Source: Streptomyces sp. ITFR-16
GTDB taxonomy: Bacteria; Actinomycetota; Actinomycetes; Streptomycetales; Streptomycetaceae
Assembly: GCF_031844705.1 (NCBI RefSeq)
Contig: NZ_CP134609.1
Location: forward strand, 6,882,001-6,946,000
Direction of reading: 5' to 3'
DNA length: 64,000 nucleotides
The first letter of the stretch is position 1, and the number at the start of each line of letters is the position of its first letter. The notes under the pieces are model-generated. The model saw nothing but the letters and a program-made list of their open reading frames with translations, was not told the origin of the DNA and made no database searches. A program made the position numbers and the translations under genes. Of this stretch, positions 21,212-29,187 are shown one piece after another.

Positions 21212-22033
21212 TCACGGAGCGACGAGCAGTTCCCCGTCCAGGACCGTCACCGCGTGCCCCGTCAGCAGGGTGCGTGCGCCCCGAAGCGAGGTGCGGACGA
21301 GCCCGGACCGGGCGGAGGCCTGCAGCCCGGTGAGCTCGTCGCGGCCGAGGCGGGCCGACCAGAACGGTGCCAGGGCGGTGTGGGCGCTGCCCGTCACCGG
21401 GTCCTCGTCGATGCCCACTCCGGGAAAGAACCCGCGCGAGACGAAGTCGTACCCGCTGTCGGGACGGGCCGCCGCAGCCGTGGCGATCACACCGCGCCGC
21501 GACAGCGTCGCCAGTGCGGGGAAGTCCGGCGCCAGGGCCCGTACGGCCGCCTCGTCGGCCAGCTCCACGAGCAGATCGCCGATGTGCGGACCGGTGTCGT
21601 GCACGGACAGCGGCGGTGCGCCCAGGGCTTCGGCCAGTCCCTTCGGCGCGGCCTCCGGGGTCAGCGGGGCGGTGGGGAAGTCGAGGGTGATCGAGCCGTC
21701 CGGGTGCGCGGTCGACGTCAGCGCTCCGCACCGGGCGGTGAAGCGCACCGTGCCGCTCGCGGCCGAGGTGGTGTGCAGGACATGGGCGGTGGCGAGCGTG
21801 GCGTGGCCGCACATGTCGACCTCGGTGGCCGGGGTGAACCAGCGCAGCGCCCAGTCCGCCTCGCCGCCCGGCGGCAGGGGATGGGCGAACGCGGTCTCGG
21901 AGAGGTTCAGCTCGGTGGCGATCCGCTGGAGCCACAGGTCCTCGGGGAAGCCCTCGGGCCCGAACAGCAGGACACCGGCGGGATTGCCGGTGAAGGGGCG
22001 GTCGGTGAACGCGTCGACGGTACGAATCCTCAT
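21212..22033 (-). CDS. PhzF family isomerase
   Basis: 273-residue two-domain PhzF/diaminopimelate-epimerase-fold protein. Conserved elements are DAFTDRPFTGNPAGV at 8-22, the catalytic Glu in LNLSETAF near 47, WFTPATEVDMCGHATLA, and DEDPVTGSAHTALAPFW near 215-231. Members isomerise small acids, but most have no assigned substrate, and there is no phenazine cluster here, so phenazine biosynthesis is not implied. ATG 22033 gives the family N-terminus MRIRTVDAF. Only 91 nt separate it from the divergent HEAT operon promoter. Confidence 0.9.
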   Translation of the reverse strand: MRIRTVDAFTDRPFTGNPAGVLLFGPEGFPEDLWLQRIATELNLSETAFAHPLPPGGEADWALRWFTPATEVDMCGHATLATAHVLHTTSAASGTVRFTARCGALTSTAHPDGSITLDFPTAPLTPEAAPKGLAEALGAPPLSVHDTGPHIGDLLVELADEAAVRALAPDFPALATLSRRGVIATAAAARPDSGYDFVSRGFFPGVGIDEDPVTGSAHTALAPFWSARLGRDELTGLQASARSGLVRTSLRGARTLLTGHAVTVLDGELLVAP

Positions 22034-22119
22034 GGCCCCGACCGTACGCACGGAGCGCGGACCCGGGCCAAGGCCAATTCCGGGTCGGCGGCTCCTCGGC
22101 CCCGGGGACGTGGCTCCGC

Positions 22120-22150
22120 TTGACCTTGTCACAGTGACAAGCACTTCACT
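22120..22150 (+). promoter_or_regulatory. MerR-type promoter with dyad in a 19-bp spacer
   Basis: TTGACC (22120-22125) and a weak TTCACT (22145-22150) are separated by 19 bp. Within the spacer lies the perfect dyad CTTGTCAC-A-GTGACAAG (22125-22141). An overlong spacer carrying a dyad is the hallmark of promoters twisted open by MerR regulators. The second gene of the downstream operon is a MerR protein, so autoregulation is the obvious reading. Confidence 0.75.
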
Positions 22151-22174
22151 GGGCAGCCGAGGGAGGTGGTCCCG

Positions 22175-22846
22175 ATGACCATGCCGGGCAACGAGGACAC
22201 GGACACGACGCTGGCCCTGCGGGGACTGGCGCACAGCAGCTCGTCGGTACGGCTGCGGGCGGCGATGGCGGCCGGGACGAACCCGGACGCACGGTACGCC
22301 GACACGCTCGTCGAGCGGTGCGCGGTCGAGCCCGAGTTCCATGTACGCGACATGCTGACGTGGGCGCTCACCCGGCTCCCGCCGGACGTGACGCTCCCGA
22401 AGCTCGTCGCCGAGCTGGACTCGGAGCGGGCGCAGGCACGGAGCCAGGCCTTGCACACGCTGTCCAAGACCAGGGACCGGCGGGCGTGGCCGGCGATCAC
22501 CCCGGCGCTCCTGACCGACGCCGACGACGAGGTCGCGCGGGCCGCCTGGCGCACCGCGGTCGTCCTCGTACCCGAGGGGGAGGAACCCGCGCTGGCCGGT
22601 GTGCTGCTGACTCAGCTCGGGCGCGGCGGGCGGGAGACCCGGCTGAGCCTCAGCCGGGCGCTGACCGGGCTCGGTGAGGTGATCATGCCGCGCCTGCGCG
22701 CCGCGACGGCCGACGCCGACCCGCGCGTACGTGAGCACGCGATCGCCACGGAACGGCTGTGGCGTCACCCGGATGCCGGATTCGAGTGCGCGATCGAGGA
22801 GGCGAAGCGGATCGTGGCCCTCGGTACGACCGTCCAGGAGGGGTGA
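22175..22846 (+). CDS. HEAT-repeat protein
   Basis: 223-residue all-helical protein made of HEAT/armadillo-like repeats (for example SVRLRAAMAAGTNPD, ARSQALHTLSKTRDRRAWPAI, VREHAIATERLW). No signal peptide or catalytic motif is seen, so it is probably a protein-binding scaffold. ATG 22175 lies 8 nt after GGGAGG. The stop is 7 nt before a MerR-HEAT fusion gene, and the two share the MerR-type promoter upstream. The physical pairing suggests the two HEAT proteins interact or sense the same thing. Confidence 0.85.
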   Translation: MTMPGNEDTDTTLALRGLAHSSSSVRLRAAMAAGTNPDARYADTLVERCAVEPEFHVRDMLTWALTRLPPDVTLPKLVAELDSERAQARSQALHTLSKTRDRRAWPAITPALLTDADDEVARAAWRTAVVLVPEGEEPALAGVLLTQLGRGGRETRLSLSRALTGLGEVIMPRLRAATADADPRVREHAIATERLWRHPDAGFECAIEEAKRIVALGTTVQEG

Positions 22847-22852
22847 CACGCG

Positions 22853-23869
22853 GTGCTGATCGGTGAGGTGGCGCGAAGGTCCGGGGTCAGCGCCCGGATG
22901 CTCAGGCATTACGAGGCGCTGGGTCTGGTGCGCCCCACGGGCCGTACGGACGGCGGCTACCGCGAGTATTCCGGCGAGGACATCCGGCGGATCTTCCACA
23001 TCGAGAGCCTGCGGTCCCTGGGGCTGTCGCTGCGTGAGGTGGGCCGCGCGCTGGACGACCCCGGCTTCAGGCCGTCGGAGCTGGTGGACGACCTCATCCG
23101 CCAGACACGGGAGCGGGTGGCGCGGGAGACCGAGCTGCTCACCCGGCTCTCCCGGATCGGTGCCGCGGAACCCGCCGGCTGGGAGGGCGTCCTGCGGGTC
23201 GTCGCCCTCCTCCAGGCGCTGGGGTCCAAGAGCGCCGGGACGCGGCAGCGGGCGGCACTGTCCTCGGGCTCGGCCTCTCCCTCGGCCGAAGAGGTACCGG
23301 TGGAGGCGCTTGTCGACGCGGTGCTGCGCGAGTCGGACGCGCATGTGGCCGGGGCCCTGCGCTGGGCCTTGGCGCGCGCGGATGACGGCGGACCCGAACT
23401 GCTCGCGGAGGGCCTGCTCTCGTCGGAGCCCGAGGTCCGGGAGCGCGCGGTCCGGGCGGTCGCGGAGATCCCGGACGACCGGGCGGCCGCCGTGCTCCGG
23501 GAGGCTCTTGCCCACGACGACCTCGTCGTCCGCCGGTGCGCGGCTCTGGCGCTCGGGGCACGCGGCGCGGCCGAGGCCGTCCCGACGCTCGTCGACATGG
23601 TCGCCGGGGGGACGAACGACGTGGACGCGGCCGACGCGCTGAGCGCGCTGGCGGGCGATCCCGCGCAGGCGGACCGCATCGCGACGGGGCTCGTCGACCG
23701 CCTCGGCCGCGCCGCCGCGGACCCGGCCGCGCGCCGCCGGCTGACCCAGGCGCTCGCCGGCATCCCGGGACCCACGGCGTCACGGGCCCTCGCCGGGCTG
23801 TCCCAGGACGAGGACCGAGGCGTCGCGCTCACCGCCGCCTATGTCCTCGGGCTGCGCGGCGAGGGGTGA
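22853..23869 (+). CDS. MerR regulator fused to HEAT repeats
   Basis: 338 residues. 1-75 form a canonical MerR winged helix (IGEVARRSGVSARMLRHYE, then GYREYSGEDIRRIFHI), and about 80-115 a dimerisation helix. About 145-335 form HEAT repeats (LVRRCAALALG-type units such as EVRERAVRAVAEIPDDRA). The effector domain of an ordinary MerR protein is thus replaced by a protein-binding solenoid. GTG 22853 follows AGGAGGGG overlapping the end of the upstream HEAT gene. The dyad promoter at 22120-22150 is its probable own target. Confidence 0.87.
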   Translation: MLIGEVARRSGVSARMLRHYEALGLVRPTGRTDGGYREYSGEDIRRIFHIESLRSLGLSLREVGRALDDPGFRPSELVDDLIRQTRERVARETELLTRLSRIGAAEPAGWEGVLRVVALLQALGSKSAGTRQRAALSSGSASPSAEEVPVEALVDAVLRESDAHVAGALRWALARADDGGPELLAEGLLSSEPEVRERAVRAVAEIPDDRAAAVLREALAHDDLVVRRCAALALGARGAAEAVPTLVDMVAGGTNDVDAADALSALAGDPAQADRIATGLVDRLGRAAADPAARRRLTQALAGIPGPTASRALAGLSQDEDRGVALTAAYVLGLRGEG

Positions 23870-23915
23870 GCTGTGACAGGGCGGTCCGGGATGCCGTGGG
23901 CTGGGGCGGCGCGGC

Positions 23916-24437
23916 TCAGTTCCTGAGGGCGTCCGCGATCTGCCGGGCGGCCTGGGCGGGTGTGATGTGCGTGGTGTCGATGACCTCGGCCTCGTCGTGC
24001 AGCCAGGTGCGGGCCGCCTCGGCGTAGGGCTCCAGGTGGGCGTGCCGGAACGGGGACGGGCCGAGGACGGTGTCGCCGTCGATGCGGCCGCGAAGGGTGT
24101 CCTGGTCGGCGTGGAGGACGAAGTGCCGTACCGCAATGGCGTGTTCGGCGAGGCCCGCGCTGATCTCGCGCCAGTACTCCTCGACCAGGACGGTCATGGG
24201 CATCACCAGGGTGCCGCCGGTGTAGTCGAGTACCCGGCGGGCGGTCTCGACCACGAGCGGCCGCCACGGCGGCCAGTGCTGGAAGTTGTCCGTCGAGGGC
24301 AGCCCCGGGGAGATGTCCATGAGTGTCTCGCCGACCTTCTCGGCGTCGAACACCCTCGAACCGGGGATCAGCTGCTGCACGAGCGCGCTGGTCGTCGTCT
24401 TGCCCGCGCCATGGGTTCCGTTGAGCCATACGATCAT
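23916..24437 (-). CDS. P-loop ATP-binding protein (TmrB-like)
   Basis: 173-residue small nucleotide-binding protein starting MIVWLNGTHGAGKTTT, a Walker A at residues 6-14. It then has the WPPWRPLVVETARRV and VMPMTVLVEEYWREI stretches seen in TmrB-like ATP-binding proteins, some of which confer tunicamycin resistance. No antibiotic link is visible from context. ATG 24437 gives the family N-terminus; 14 more codons are open upstream. It lies alone on the minus strand. Confidence 0.8.
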   Translation of the reverse strand: MIVWLNGTHGAGKTTTSALVQQLIPGSRVFDAEKVGETLMDISPGLPSTDNFQHWPPWRPLVVETARRVLDYTGGTLVMPMTVLVEEYWREISAGLAEHAIAVRHFVLHADQDTLRGRIDGDTVLGPSPFRHAHLEPYAEAARTWLHDEAEVIDTTHITPAQAARQIADALRN

Positions 24438-24707
24438 GCGCCCCCACGCTACGTGACAGTGCTCGTCGCTGCATGGCATGCCTCGCTCAAAGGGTGCTCT
24501 CCGGGGAGTCCGGGCGGACGGTGTCCCTTACGGCCGCGCGCGAGCGGCGTCCCCGGCGCGAGCGGTGGCCGATGCCGCCGGCAGGGCCCGTACGGCACCC
24601 GGCTCGTGCAGGTTCTGGTCCGGACCCCGGATGAAGCCCACGCCCCGCGAGCCCAGGGGCGCTCGCGGGCAGGGGCAGGTGTCCCCGGTTTCCAAGGCGC
24701 CCTGGAT

Positions 24708-25145
24708 TCACGGCTGATCGCCCGGCCGGCGGTAGGGCTTCCAGTCGTCGCGGTGGACGGTGGCCCTGCCCTCGACCCGCCAGGAACGGCTGTGCCGGGA
24801 CAGGGTCCAGCCCTGAGGCGCACGCCGGGACGCGTCGATCCAGGCGGCCAGTTCGGGAAGGGCGTGTTCGCGCAGGGCCTGGCGGGCGGCGGCGCGTTCG
24901 GTGGCGGGGAGCGGGCCGACGCGGACGGCCACGCTGGACCACAGATCGGGGTGTATGCCGTTGCCGTAGTTGGAGGAGACGGGCGGGCTCCACTCGACGT
25001 GCAGCAGGGTGCGGTCCTCGTACGGGTGGTCCGCGAAGTCGGGGTGGGTGAGGGCCGACTCCTGCTCGCCCAGGGCGGTACGGATGTCGGTCGGTGTGAG
25101 TGGCCACGAGAGGTGTCGCGGCAGGCGGCGGTTGCGGGACGGCAT
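24708..25145 (-). CDS. conserved hypothetical protein
   Basis: 145-residue soluble protein with no family that I can name. It is basic at the start (PSRNRRLPRHL), has conserved-looking aromatic patches (SSNYGNGIHPDLWSSVAVRV, GWTLSRHSRSWRVEG), and ends with DDWKPYRRPGDQP. The codon pattern is typical. ATG 25145 is preferred over an upstream in-frame ATG at 25181. The 270 nt between it and the P-loop gene hold no gene I can support. Confidence 0.65.
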   Translation of the reverse strand: MPSRNRRLPRHLSWPLTPTDIRTALGEQESALTHPDFADHPYEDRTLLHVEWSPPVSSNYGNGIHPDLWSSVAVRVGPLPATERAAARQALREHALPELAAWIDASRRAPQGWTLSRHSRSWRVEGRATVHRDDWKPYRRPGDQP

Positions 25146-25223
25146 GGCGCTGAGGATGGCATGCGGCCTGTGGGGGCGCATGCGCCTTTTGCCCGGCGGC
25201 CCGCGCGGTGATGTGGAGGCGCG

Positions 25224-25769
25224 CTAGGCGGAACCGGTGGTGCCGGCCGGAGGTGCCTGCTGATAGAGCGCCACCAGCACCCCGTGCACGGGCTGGTCCT
25301 CCGCACCCTCCTCGGCCTCGTCGACGAGTGCGGCAAGGGTTTCGCCGAGCGCTTTCGCCTGTGCGGGGCCGAGGTGCAGGTGGCGCAGCGTCAGGTGGTG
25401 CTCGGCGGGCGAGCGGTCCAGCTCCTGGGCCACCGCGGCGAGCATCGCGGCGGTGCCCGCCGCCCGGGGGTCGGCGACGAGCATGTGGCGGGCCGCGCGC
25501 TGGAAGTACTGCTCGGTGCCGCCCCGGACCTGGCGGGTCTCCGCGATGCGCACCAGCCCGGCTTCGCGGAGCACTTTGAGGTGATGGGCCACGTTGCCCT
25601 TCTTCGCGTCGAGCCGCGCCGCGAGCTGCCTGACGGTGGCAGGCCGGTGGCCAAGGGAGAAGAGCAGCCGCTGGCGCAACGGGTGGGCGAGCGCCGCGAA
25701 CTGCTCAGGCGCGCCGACCTCCAGAACGTCCTCGGGCGGCGGCGGATAGGAAGGCTGGTCGTCATGCAT
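25224..25769 (-). CDS. ArsR-family helix-turn-helix regulator
   Basis: 181-residue regulator with a winged helix at about 20-95 (FAALAHPLRQRLLFSL, TVRQLAARLDAKKGNVAHHL, LVRIAETRQVRGGTEQYF). No ArsR metal-box cysteines are present, so a small-molecule or protein signal is more likely than metal. The C-terminal half is helical. It is divergent from the S41 peptidase gene with 57 nt between starts, and the dyad in that gap is the likely operator for both. Confidence 0.87.
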   Translation of the reverse strand: MHDDQPSYPPPPEDVLEVGAPEQFAALAHPLRQRLLFSLGHRPATVRQLAARLDAKKGNVAHHLKVLREAGLVRIAETRQVRGGTEQYFQRAARHMLVADPRAAGTAAMLAAVAQELDRSPAEHHLTLRHLHLGPAQAKALGETLAALVDEAEEGAEDQPVHGVLVALYQQAPPAGTTGSA

Positions 25770-25772
25770 ACC

Positions 25773-25800
25773 GAAAGTGTCTAAAGTTATTGACGCTTTC
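25773..25800. promoter_or_regulatory. dyad in the ArsR/S41 divergent promoter
   Basis: GAAAGTGTC (25773-25781) and GACGCTTTC (25792-25800) form an inverted repeat with one mismatch and a 10-bp spacer. TTGACG at 25790-25795, a possible rightward -35 box, overlaps the right arm. It is a good candidate operator for the ArsR protein. Confidence 0.6.
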
Positions 25801-25826
25801 GCAAGGGTGGTGCTCTACTCCCTGCC

Positions 25827-26732
25827 ATGACAACTCCGACGACGCTTCAGCCCGCCCCTGTCATCGACGAGACGGTCCGGCTGCTGACCGAGCACTACAT
25901 ATTCCCGGAGACGGCCGAACAGCTCGCCGGCCTGCTGCGACGACGCCTCGCCGAGGGCGCCTACGACGTCGGCGGCGCCGAGGAGCTTGCCCCTCTGGTC
26001 ACCGCGGATCTGCAGTCCGTCAACGGCGACCGGCACCTGAGGCTGAAGCACCACGTCGACCCGGTGCCCCCGAAGCGGGGAGCGGCCACCCTGGACGCCA
26101 TGCGCCGGGACTTCGACACCTCGCTGGGCGGCGCGCCCCGGGTGGAACTGCTCGACGGAGGGGTCGCCGTACTGGAACTGGCGCCGATGCTGTTTCCGCT
26201 GGAGTGGGCCGCCGAACCGCTGAGCGCCGCGCTCACCCTGGCCTCCCGCGCCCGGGCGCTGATCGTGGACCTGCGCGCCAACCGGGGCGGCGACCCGGAC
26301 ACGGTCGCCTTCGTCTGCAGCTACCTCCTGGACGAGCGCACCCATCTCAACTCCATGTACTGGCGCGACGGGGAGCGCAGCGAGCAGTCCTGGAGCCTGC
26401 CGCACGTTCCCGGTGCCCGCTTCGGCGGCAGCAAGCCGTTGTACGTGCTGTCCAGCGACACCACGTTCTCCGCCGCCGAGGAACTGGCGTACGACCTCCA
26501 GCAGCTCGGCCGCGCCGTGGTCGTCGGCGAGCCCAGCCGCGGCGGCGCACATCCCTGCCAGGGCTGGACCGTCCACCCGCACCTGGAGGCCACCGTCCCC
26601 GTCGGCCGCGCGGTCAATCCCGTCTCCGGCGCGAACTGGGAGGGTACGGGTGTGCAGCCGGACGTCCCGTGCGGTGCCGCCGACTCCCTCGACCAGGCAC
26701 ACGCGCTGGCGCTCGCCCGGCTGACCGGCTGA
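25827..26732 (+). CDS. S41 family peptidase (IRBP-like)
   Basis: 301-residue protease of the C-terminal-processing/tricorn/IRBP family. A helical N-terminal IRBP-like domain (about 10-75) is followed by the S41 core with ALIVDLRANRGGDPDTV near 145 and the nucleophile Ser in SDTTFSAAEELAYDLQ near 216. The usual PDZ domain is lacking. No signal peptide is present, so it is cytoplasmic as written. The ATG lies very near the expected transcript start, so leaderless translation is likely. It is probably repressed by the divergent ArsR protein. Confidence 0.85.
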   Translation: MTTPTTLQPAPVIDETVRLLTEHYIFPETAEQLAGLLRRRLAEGAYDVGGAEELAPLVTADLQSVNGDRHLRLKHHVDPVPPKRGAATLDAMRRDFDTSLGGAPRVELLDGGVAVLELAPMLFPLEWAAEPLSAALTLASRARALIVDLRANRGGDPDTVAFVCSYLLDERTHLNSMYWRDGERSEQSWSLPHVPGARFGGSKPLYVLSSDTTFSAAEELAYDLQQLGRAVVVGEPSRGGAHPCQGWTVHPHLEATVPVGRAVNPVSGANWEGTGVQPDVPCGAADSLDQAHALALARLTG

Positions 26733-26736
26733 CTGC

Positions 26737-26805
26737 CGGGCCCCTCGGTGACGGATCGGCGGCGTGGCCCGCGCGTGGCCCACACCGCCGCCTCCCCGGG
26801 GCCCG
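26737..26805. terminator. nested inverted repeats between convergent genes
   Basis: Outer arms CGGGCCCC (26737-26744) and GGGGCCCG (26798-26805) enclose inner arms GGCGGCG (26758-26764) and CGCCGCC (26786-26792). The structure fills the gap between the S41 and APH genes and probably terminates both. Confidence 0.45.
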
Positions 26806-26858
26806 AGTCGGCGGGCGGTGAGCGATCGTCCTCGTTGCCCCGTCCGACGGCGGCGGCA

Positions 26859-27755
26859 TCAATCCGCCGGCTCCAGAATGCGGTCGAGCGTCCGGCGCCC
26901 CATCCCGCTCATCGTCGGATTGCTCTCGGCGTAGTACCAGACCACGCCCATCGCCTGCTGGAACGCCCATGCCTTGCCGCGCTCCCACTCCAGGTCGTCG
27001 CAGCCCAGTGTCCTCCGGAACACGTTCCGCGGGCCCTGCCGCAACAGGTGCCAGGCACTGACCAGATCCAGCGCGGGGTCGGCGGGGCCGAAGCCGCCGG
27101 TGTCGAGTACGCCGCCGAGCCGGTCTCCCGCGACCAGTACATTGCCGGGGATCAGATCACCGTGGCTCATCACGTCGGCACCCGTGCGCGGCAACTCCCG
27201 GAAGCGGCTCCACAGTCGGCGCAGCCGGGGCACGTCGAGCAGACCCTCGCTCTGCGCGAAGCACTTCGCCATCCAGTCGTCGTGGTGAGCGAGCACGCCG
27301 CCGCGGCCCTCGCCGCCGAAGGCCCGCCCCCGCGTATCGGCGCCCCGCAGGGCCGCGACGAAGCCCGCGAGATCTTCCGCGAAAGCGTCCGACCCGCTCG
27401 GGTCGGCATCGAACGCGACCGTGCCCGGCAGCCATGTCTGGACCGACCACGGCATGGGGTAACCCGCGCCGGGCTGTCCCAGGGCGACAGGTTCCGGGGC
27501 GGGGACCGGAGACACCTGCGCCAGTTCCGCGCCCGCCCGGGCCTCGCGTTCCAGAGTCGCCAGCGCCTCGGCGGCATCGACGAGACGCAGCGGGAAGCGC
27601 GCGGAGAGACCGTCCCCGATGCGGAAGATGGCGTTGACCGTCCCGGTCGACGGCACGAGCCGGATCGCCTTGCCGCTCCACTCGGTGAACTGCTCCCGGA
27701 TCAGGGCCGCGACGGTTTCGGCGGTCACGTCCACTTGGTCATCGTGCATGGTCAT
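26859..27755 (-). CDS. aminoglycoside phosphotransferase family protein
   Basis: 298-residue APH/choline-kinase-fold enzyme. The N-lobe has TGTVNAIFRIGDGLSARFP near 40, the catalytic loop is SHGDLIPGNVLV (Asp and Asn kept), and the metal motif is LDTGGFGPADPALDL. The family phosphorylates small alcohols; many members near MDR or housekeeping genes are not antibiotic enzymes, so substrate is open. ATG 27755 was chosen (MTMHDDQVDV); ATG 27749 is equally possible, and the open frame extends upstream into the PadR operator region. Confidence 0.83.
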   Translation of the reverse strand: MTMHDDQVDVTAETVAALIREQFTEWSGKAIRLVPSTGTVNAIFRIGDGLSARFPLRLVDAAEALATLEREARAGAELAQVSPVPAPEPVALGQPGAGYPMPWSVQTWLPGTVAFDADPSGSDAFAEDLAGFVAALRGADTRGRAFGGEGRGGVLAHHDDWMAKCFAQSEGLLDVPRLRRLWSRFRELPRTGADVMSHGDLIPGNVLVAGDRLGGVLDTGGFGPADPALDLVSAWHLLRQGPRNVFRRTLGCDDLEWERGKAWAFQQAMGVVWYYAESNPTMSGMGRRTLDRILEPAD

Positions 27756-27876
27756 CGCTCGCAGGCTCTTGGGCCGGTCCGCTTCGCAAGGCCGGAAGCG
27801 GACCGCATCGACGGGACGACAGCCAGTATTCATGTGCCGCGCCCCAAGTCGAAGGGGATTGTCATCCGACCGGTTC

Positions 27877-27913
27877 CGATATATCGTTGAGGCATCGCGA
27901 CAGATCAGCGATA
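27877..27913. promoter_or_regulatory. putative PadR operator
   Basis: A perfect palindrome CGATATATCG (27877-27886) is followed by TATCGTTGA (27882-27890) and TCAGCGATA (27905-27913), an inverted pair with one mismatch, 14 bp apart. AT-rich dyads of this type are typical autoregulatory sites of PadR proteins, and the padR start lies 34 nt downstream. Confidence 0.65.
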
Positions 27914-27946
27914 AGTGAGAGATCAACGTAAGAAGGAGTGAAGGTC

Positions 27947-28573
27947 ATGCGTTCACATGGACAGGAACACGGACACGGGCGTGGACACGGCCCCTGCGGG
28001 CCCGGTGAGCACGGGCGTGGGGACTTCGAGGGGCGTCGGGCGGCCTTCGGGCAGTTCGGGCCGCCTTTTGGTGGCGGGCCCTTCGGTGGTGGCCCCTTCG
28101 GGGGCGGACGGGGTCGCGGTGGCGGCCGGGGCAGGGCGCGGCGCGGTGACGTGCGTGCGTCGATCCTGGCGCTGCTCAAGGACCGGCCGATGCACGGCTA
28201 CGAGATGATCCAGGAGATCGGCGAGCGCAGTGGCGGGGCCTGGCGGCCCAGTCCGGGGTCGGTCTACCCGACCCTCCAGCTGCTGGAGGACGAGGGCCTG
28301 ATCACCAGTGCGAGCGAGGGCGGCAAGAAGCTGTTCACGCTCACCGACACCGGTCGTACCGAGGCGGAGTCGGGGCCCGAGGCGCCCTGGGAGGAAGCCG
28401 GACGCGGCGTCGACTGGGAGAGCGTGAACGAGATCCGGCAGGCCGGCTTCGGCCTGATGGAGGCGTTCGGCCAGGTCTGGAAGACCGGCTCGGCCGATCA
28501 GCGCGAGAAGGCGCTCACGGTCATCAACGACGCTCGCAAGAAGCTCTACCTCATCCTTGCCGACGAGCACTGA
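27947..28573 (+). CDS. PadR-family transcriptional regulator
   Basis: 208-residue regulator. The first 65 residues are unusually rich in Gly, His and Arg, with repeated FGGGP units. Then comes the PadR winged helix at about 68-145 (VRASILALLKDRPMHGYEM, RPSPGSVYPTLQLLEDEGLI) and a C-terminal dimerisation helix. ATG 27947 is 9 nt after AAGGAG. The low-complexity head is the odd part; its His and Gly content might bind metal or nucleic acid, but that is a guess. No clear target gene lies downstream, so autoregulation plus distant targets is likely. Confidence 0.88.
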   Translation: MRSHGQEHGHGRGHGPCGPGEHGRGDFEGRRAAFGQFGPPFGGGPFGGGPFGGGRGRGGGRGRARRGDVRASILALLKDRPMHGYEMIQEIGERSGGAWRPSPGSVYPTLQLLEDEGLITSASEGGKKLFTLTDTGRTEAESGPEAPWEEAGRGVDWESVNEIRQAGFGLMEAFGQVWKTGSADQREKALTVINDARKKLYLILADEH

Positions 28574-28607
28574 GCCCGGCGGTGCGACGCTCGCGCAGAG
28601 ATGTGCT

Positions 28608-28640
28608 GAAGGGCCCTGCGGCCTTGCTGCGGGGCCCTTC
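28608..28640. terminator. terminator after the padR gene
   Basis: GAAGGGCCC (28608-28616) pairs perfectly with GGGCCCTTC (28632-28640), and three more pairs extend the stem inward. It lies between convergent genes ending at 28573 and 28695 and can serve both. Confidence 0.75.
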
Positions 28641-28694
28641 GTCGTGCGGATGTGTGCAGGGGGAGGGGCGTGCGAGGTGGGTGGTCGCCCGGGG

Positions 28695-29126
28695 TCAGGC
28701 CACGATCAGGCCGTCCAGTCTGCGTAGCGACTCGACGAGCGCCGCCGTGGCCGAGTCCTTGAGCTTGCCCGCCATCAGGGAGACGGCCGCGCCGGTGAAC
28801 TCGCCGTCGATGCGGACCGCGGTGGCGTCCCCGTCAGGGGTCAGTGCATAGCGCATCAGCAGATTGACGCCCATCGGGCCCTTCCCCGTGGTGGTCAGCA
28901 GCCGGCCGGTCTCCAGCTCCGACACGGTCCACGTCACCTCGGCGGGGAAGCCCATGAGCTTCAGGTTCTCCTCGTAGGTGGCCGCGAGCTCCAGTGCGGC
29001 CGGGCCGCCCTTGGGGAAGCTGGTGTGGGTGGCGTTCCACTCCCCGTACCTGCTGAAGTCCGTCAGCTGGGCCCAGACCTTCTCGGCCGGTGCCCCGATC
29101 CGCGCCTCTGCACTGACTTCGGCCAT
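28695..29126 (-). CDS. SRPBCC family protein
   Basis: 143-residue START/Bet v1-like hydrophobic-ligand-binding protein. It has the typical opening EARIGAPAEKVWAQLTDFSR and the central GPMGVNLLMRYALTPDG strand pair, with a long C-terminal helix (AGKLKDSATAALVESLRRLD). No signal peptide. Substrate and partner are unknown; such proteins include polyketide cyclases and CoxG-like proteins, but there is no pathway nearby. The ATG is the family start. Confidence 0.82.
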   Translation of the reverse strand: MAEVSAEARIGAPAEKVWAQLTDFSRYGEWNATHTSFPKGGPAALELAATYEENLKLMGFPAEVTWTVSELETGRLLTTTGKGPMGVNLLMRYALTPDGDATAVRIDGEFTGAAVSLMAGKLKDSATAALVESLRRLDGLIVA

Positions 29127-29187
29127 GCGACCACCCCTTCTCGACGGGTTCCGGTGTCGCGGAACGTAGCCGCAGCGGCGAGAACAT

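Noticed and set aside
21212..22033. Phenazine biosynthesis
   Set aside because: PhzF-fold proteins are widespread and no other phz gene is near.
26859..27755. Aminoglycoside resistance gene
   Set aside because: The APH fold is shared by many small-molecule kinases. Nothing in the sequence or context points to aminoglycosides.
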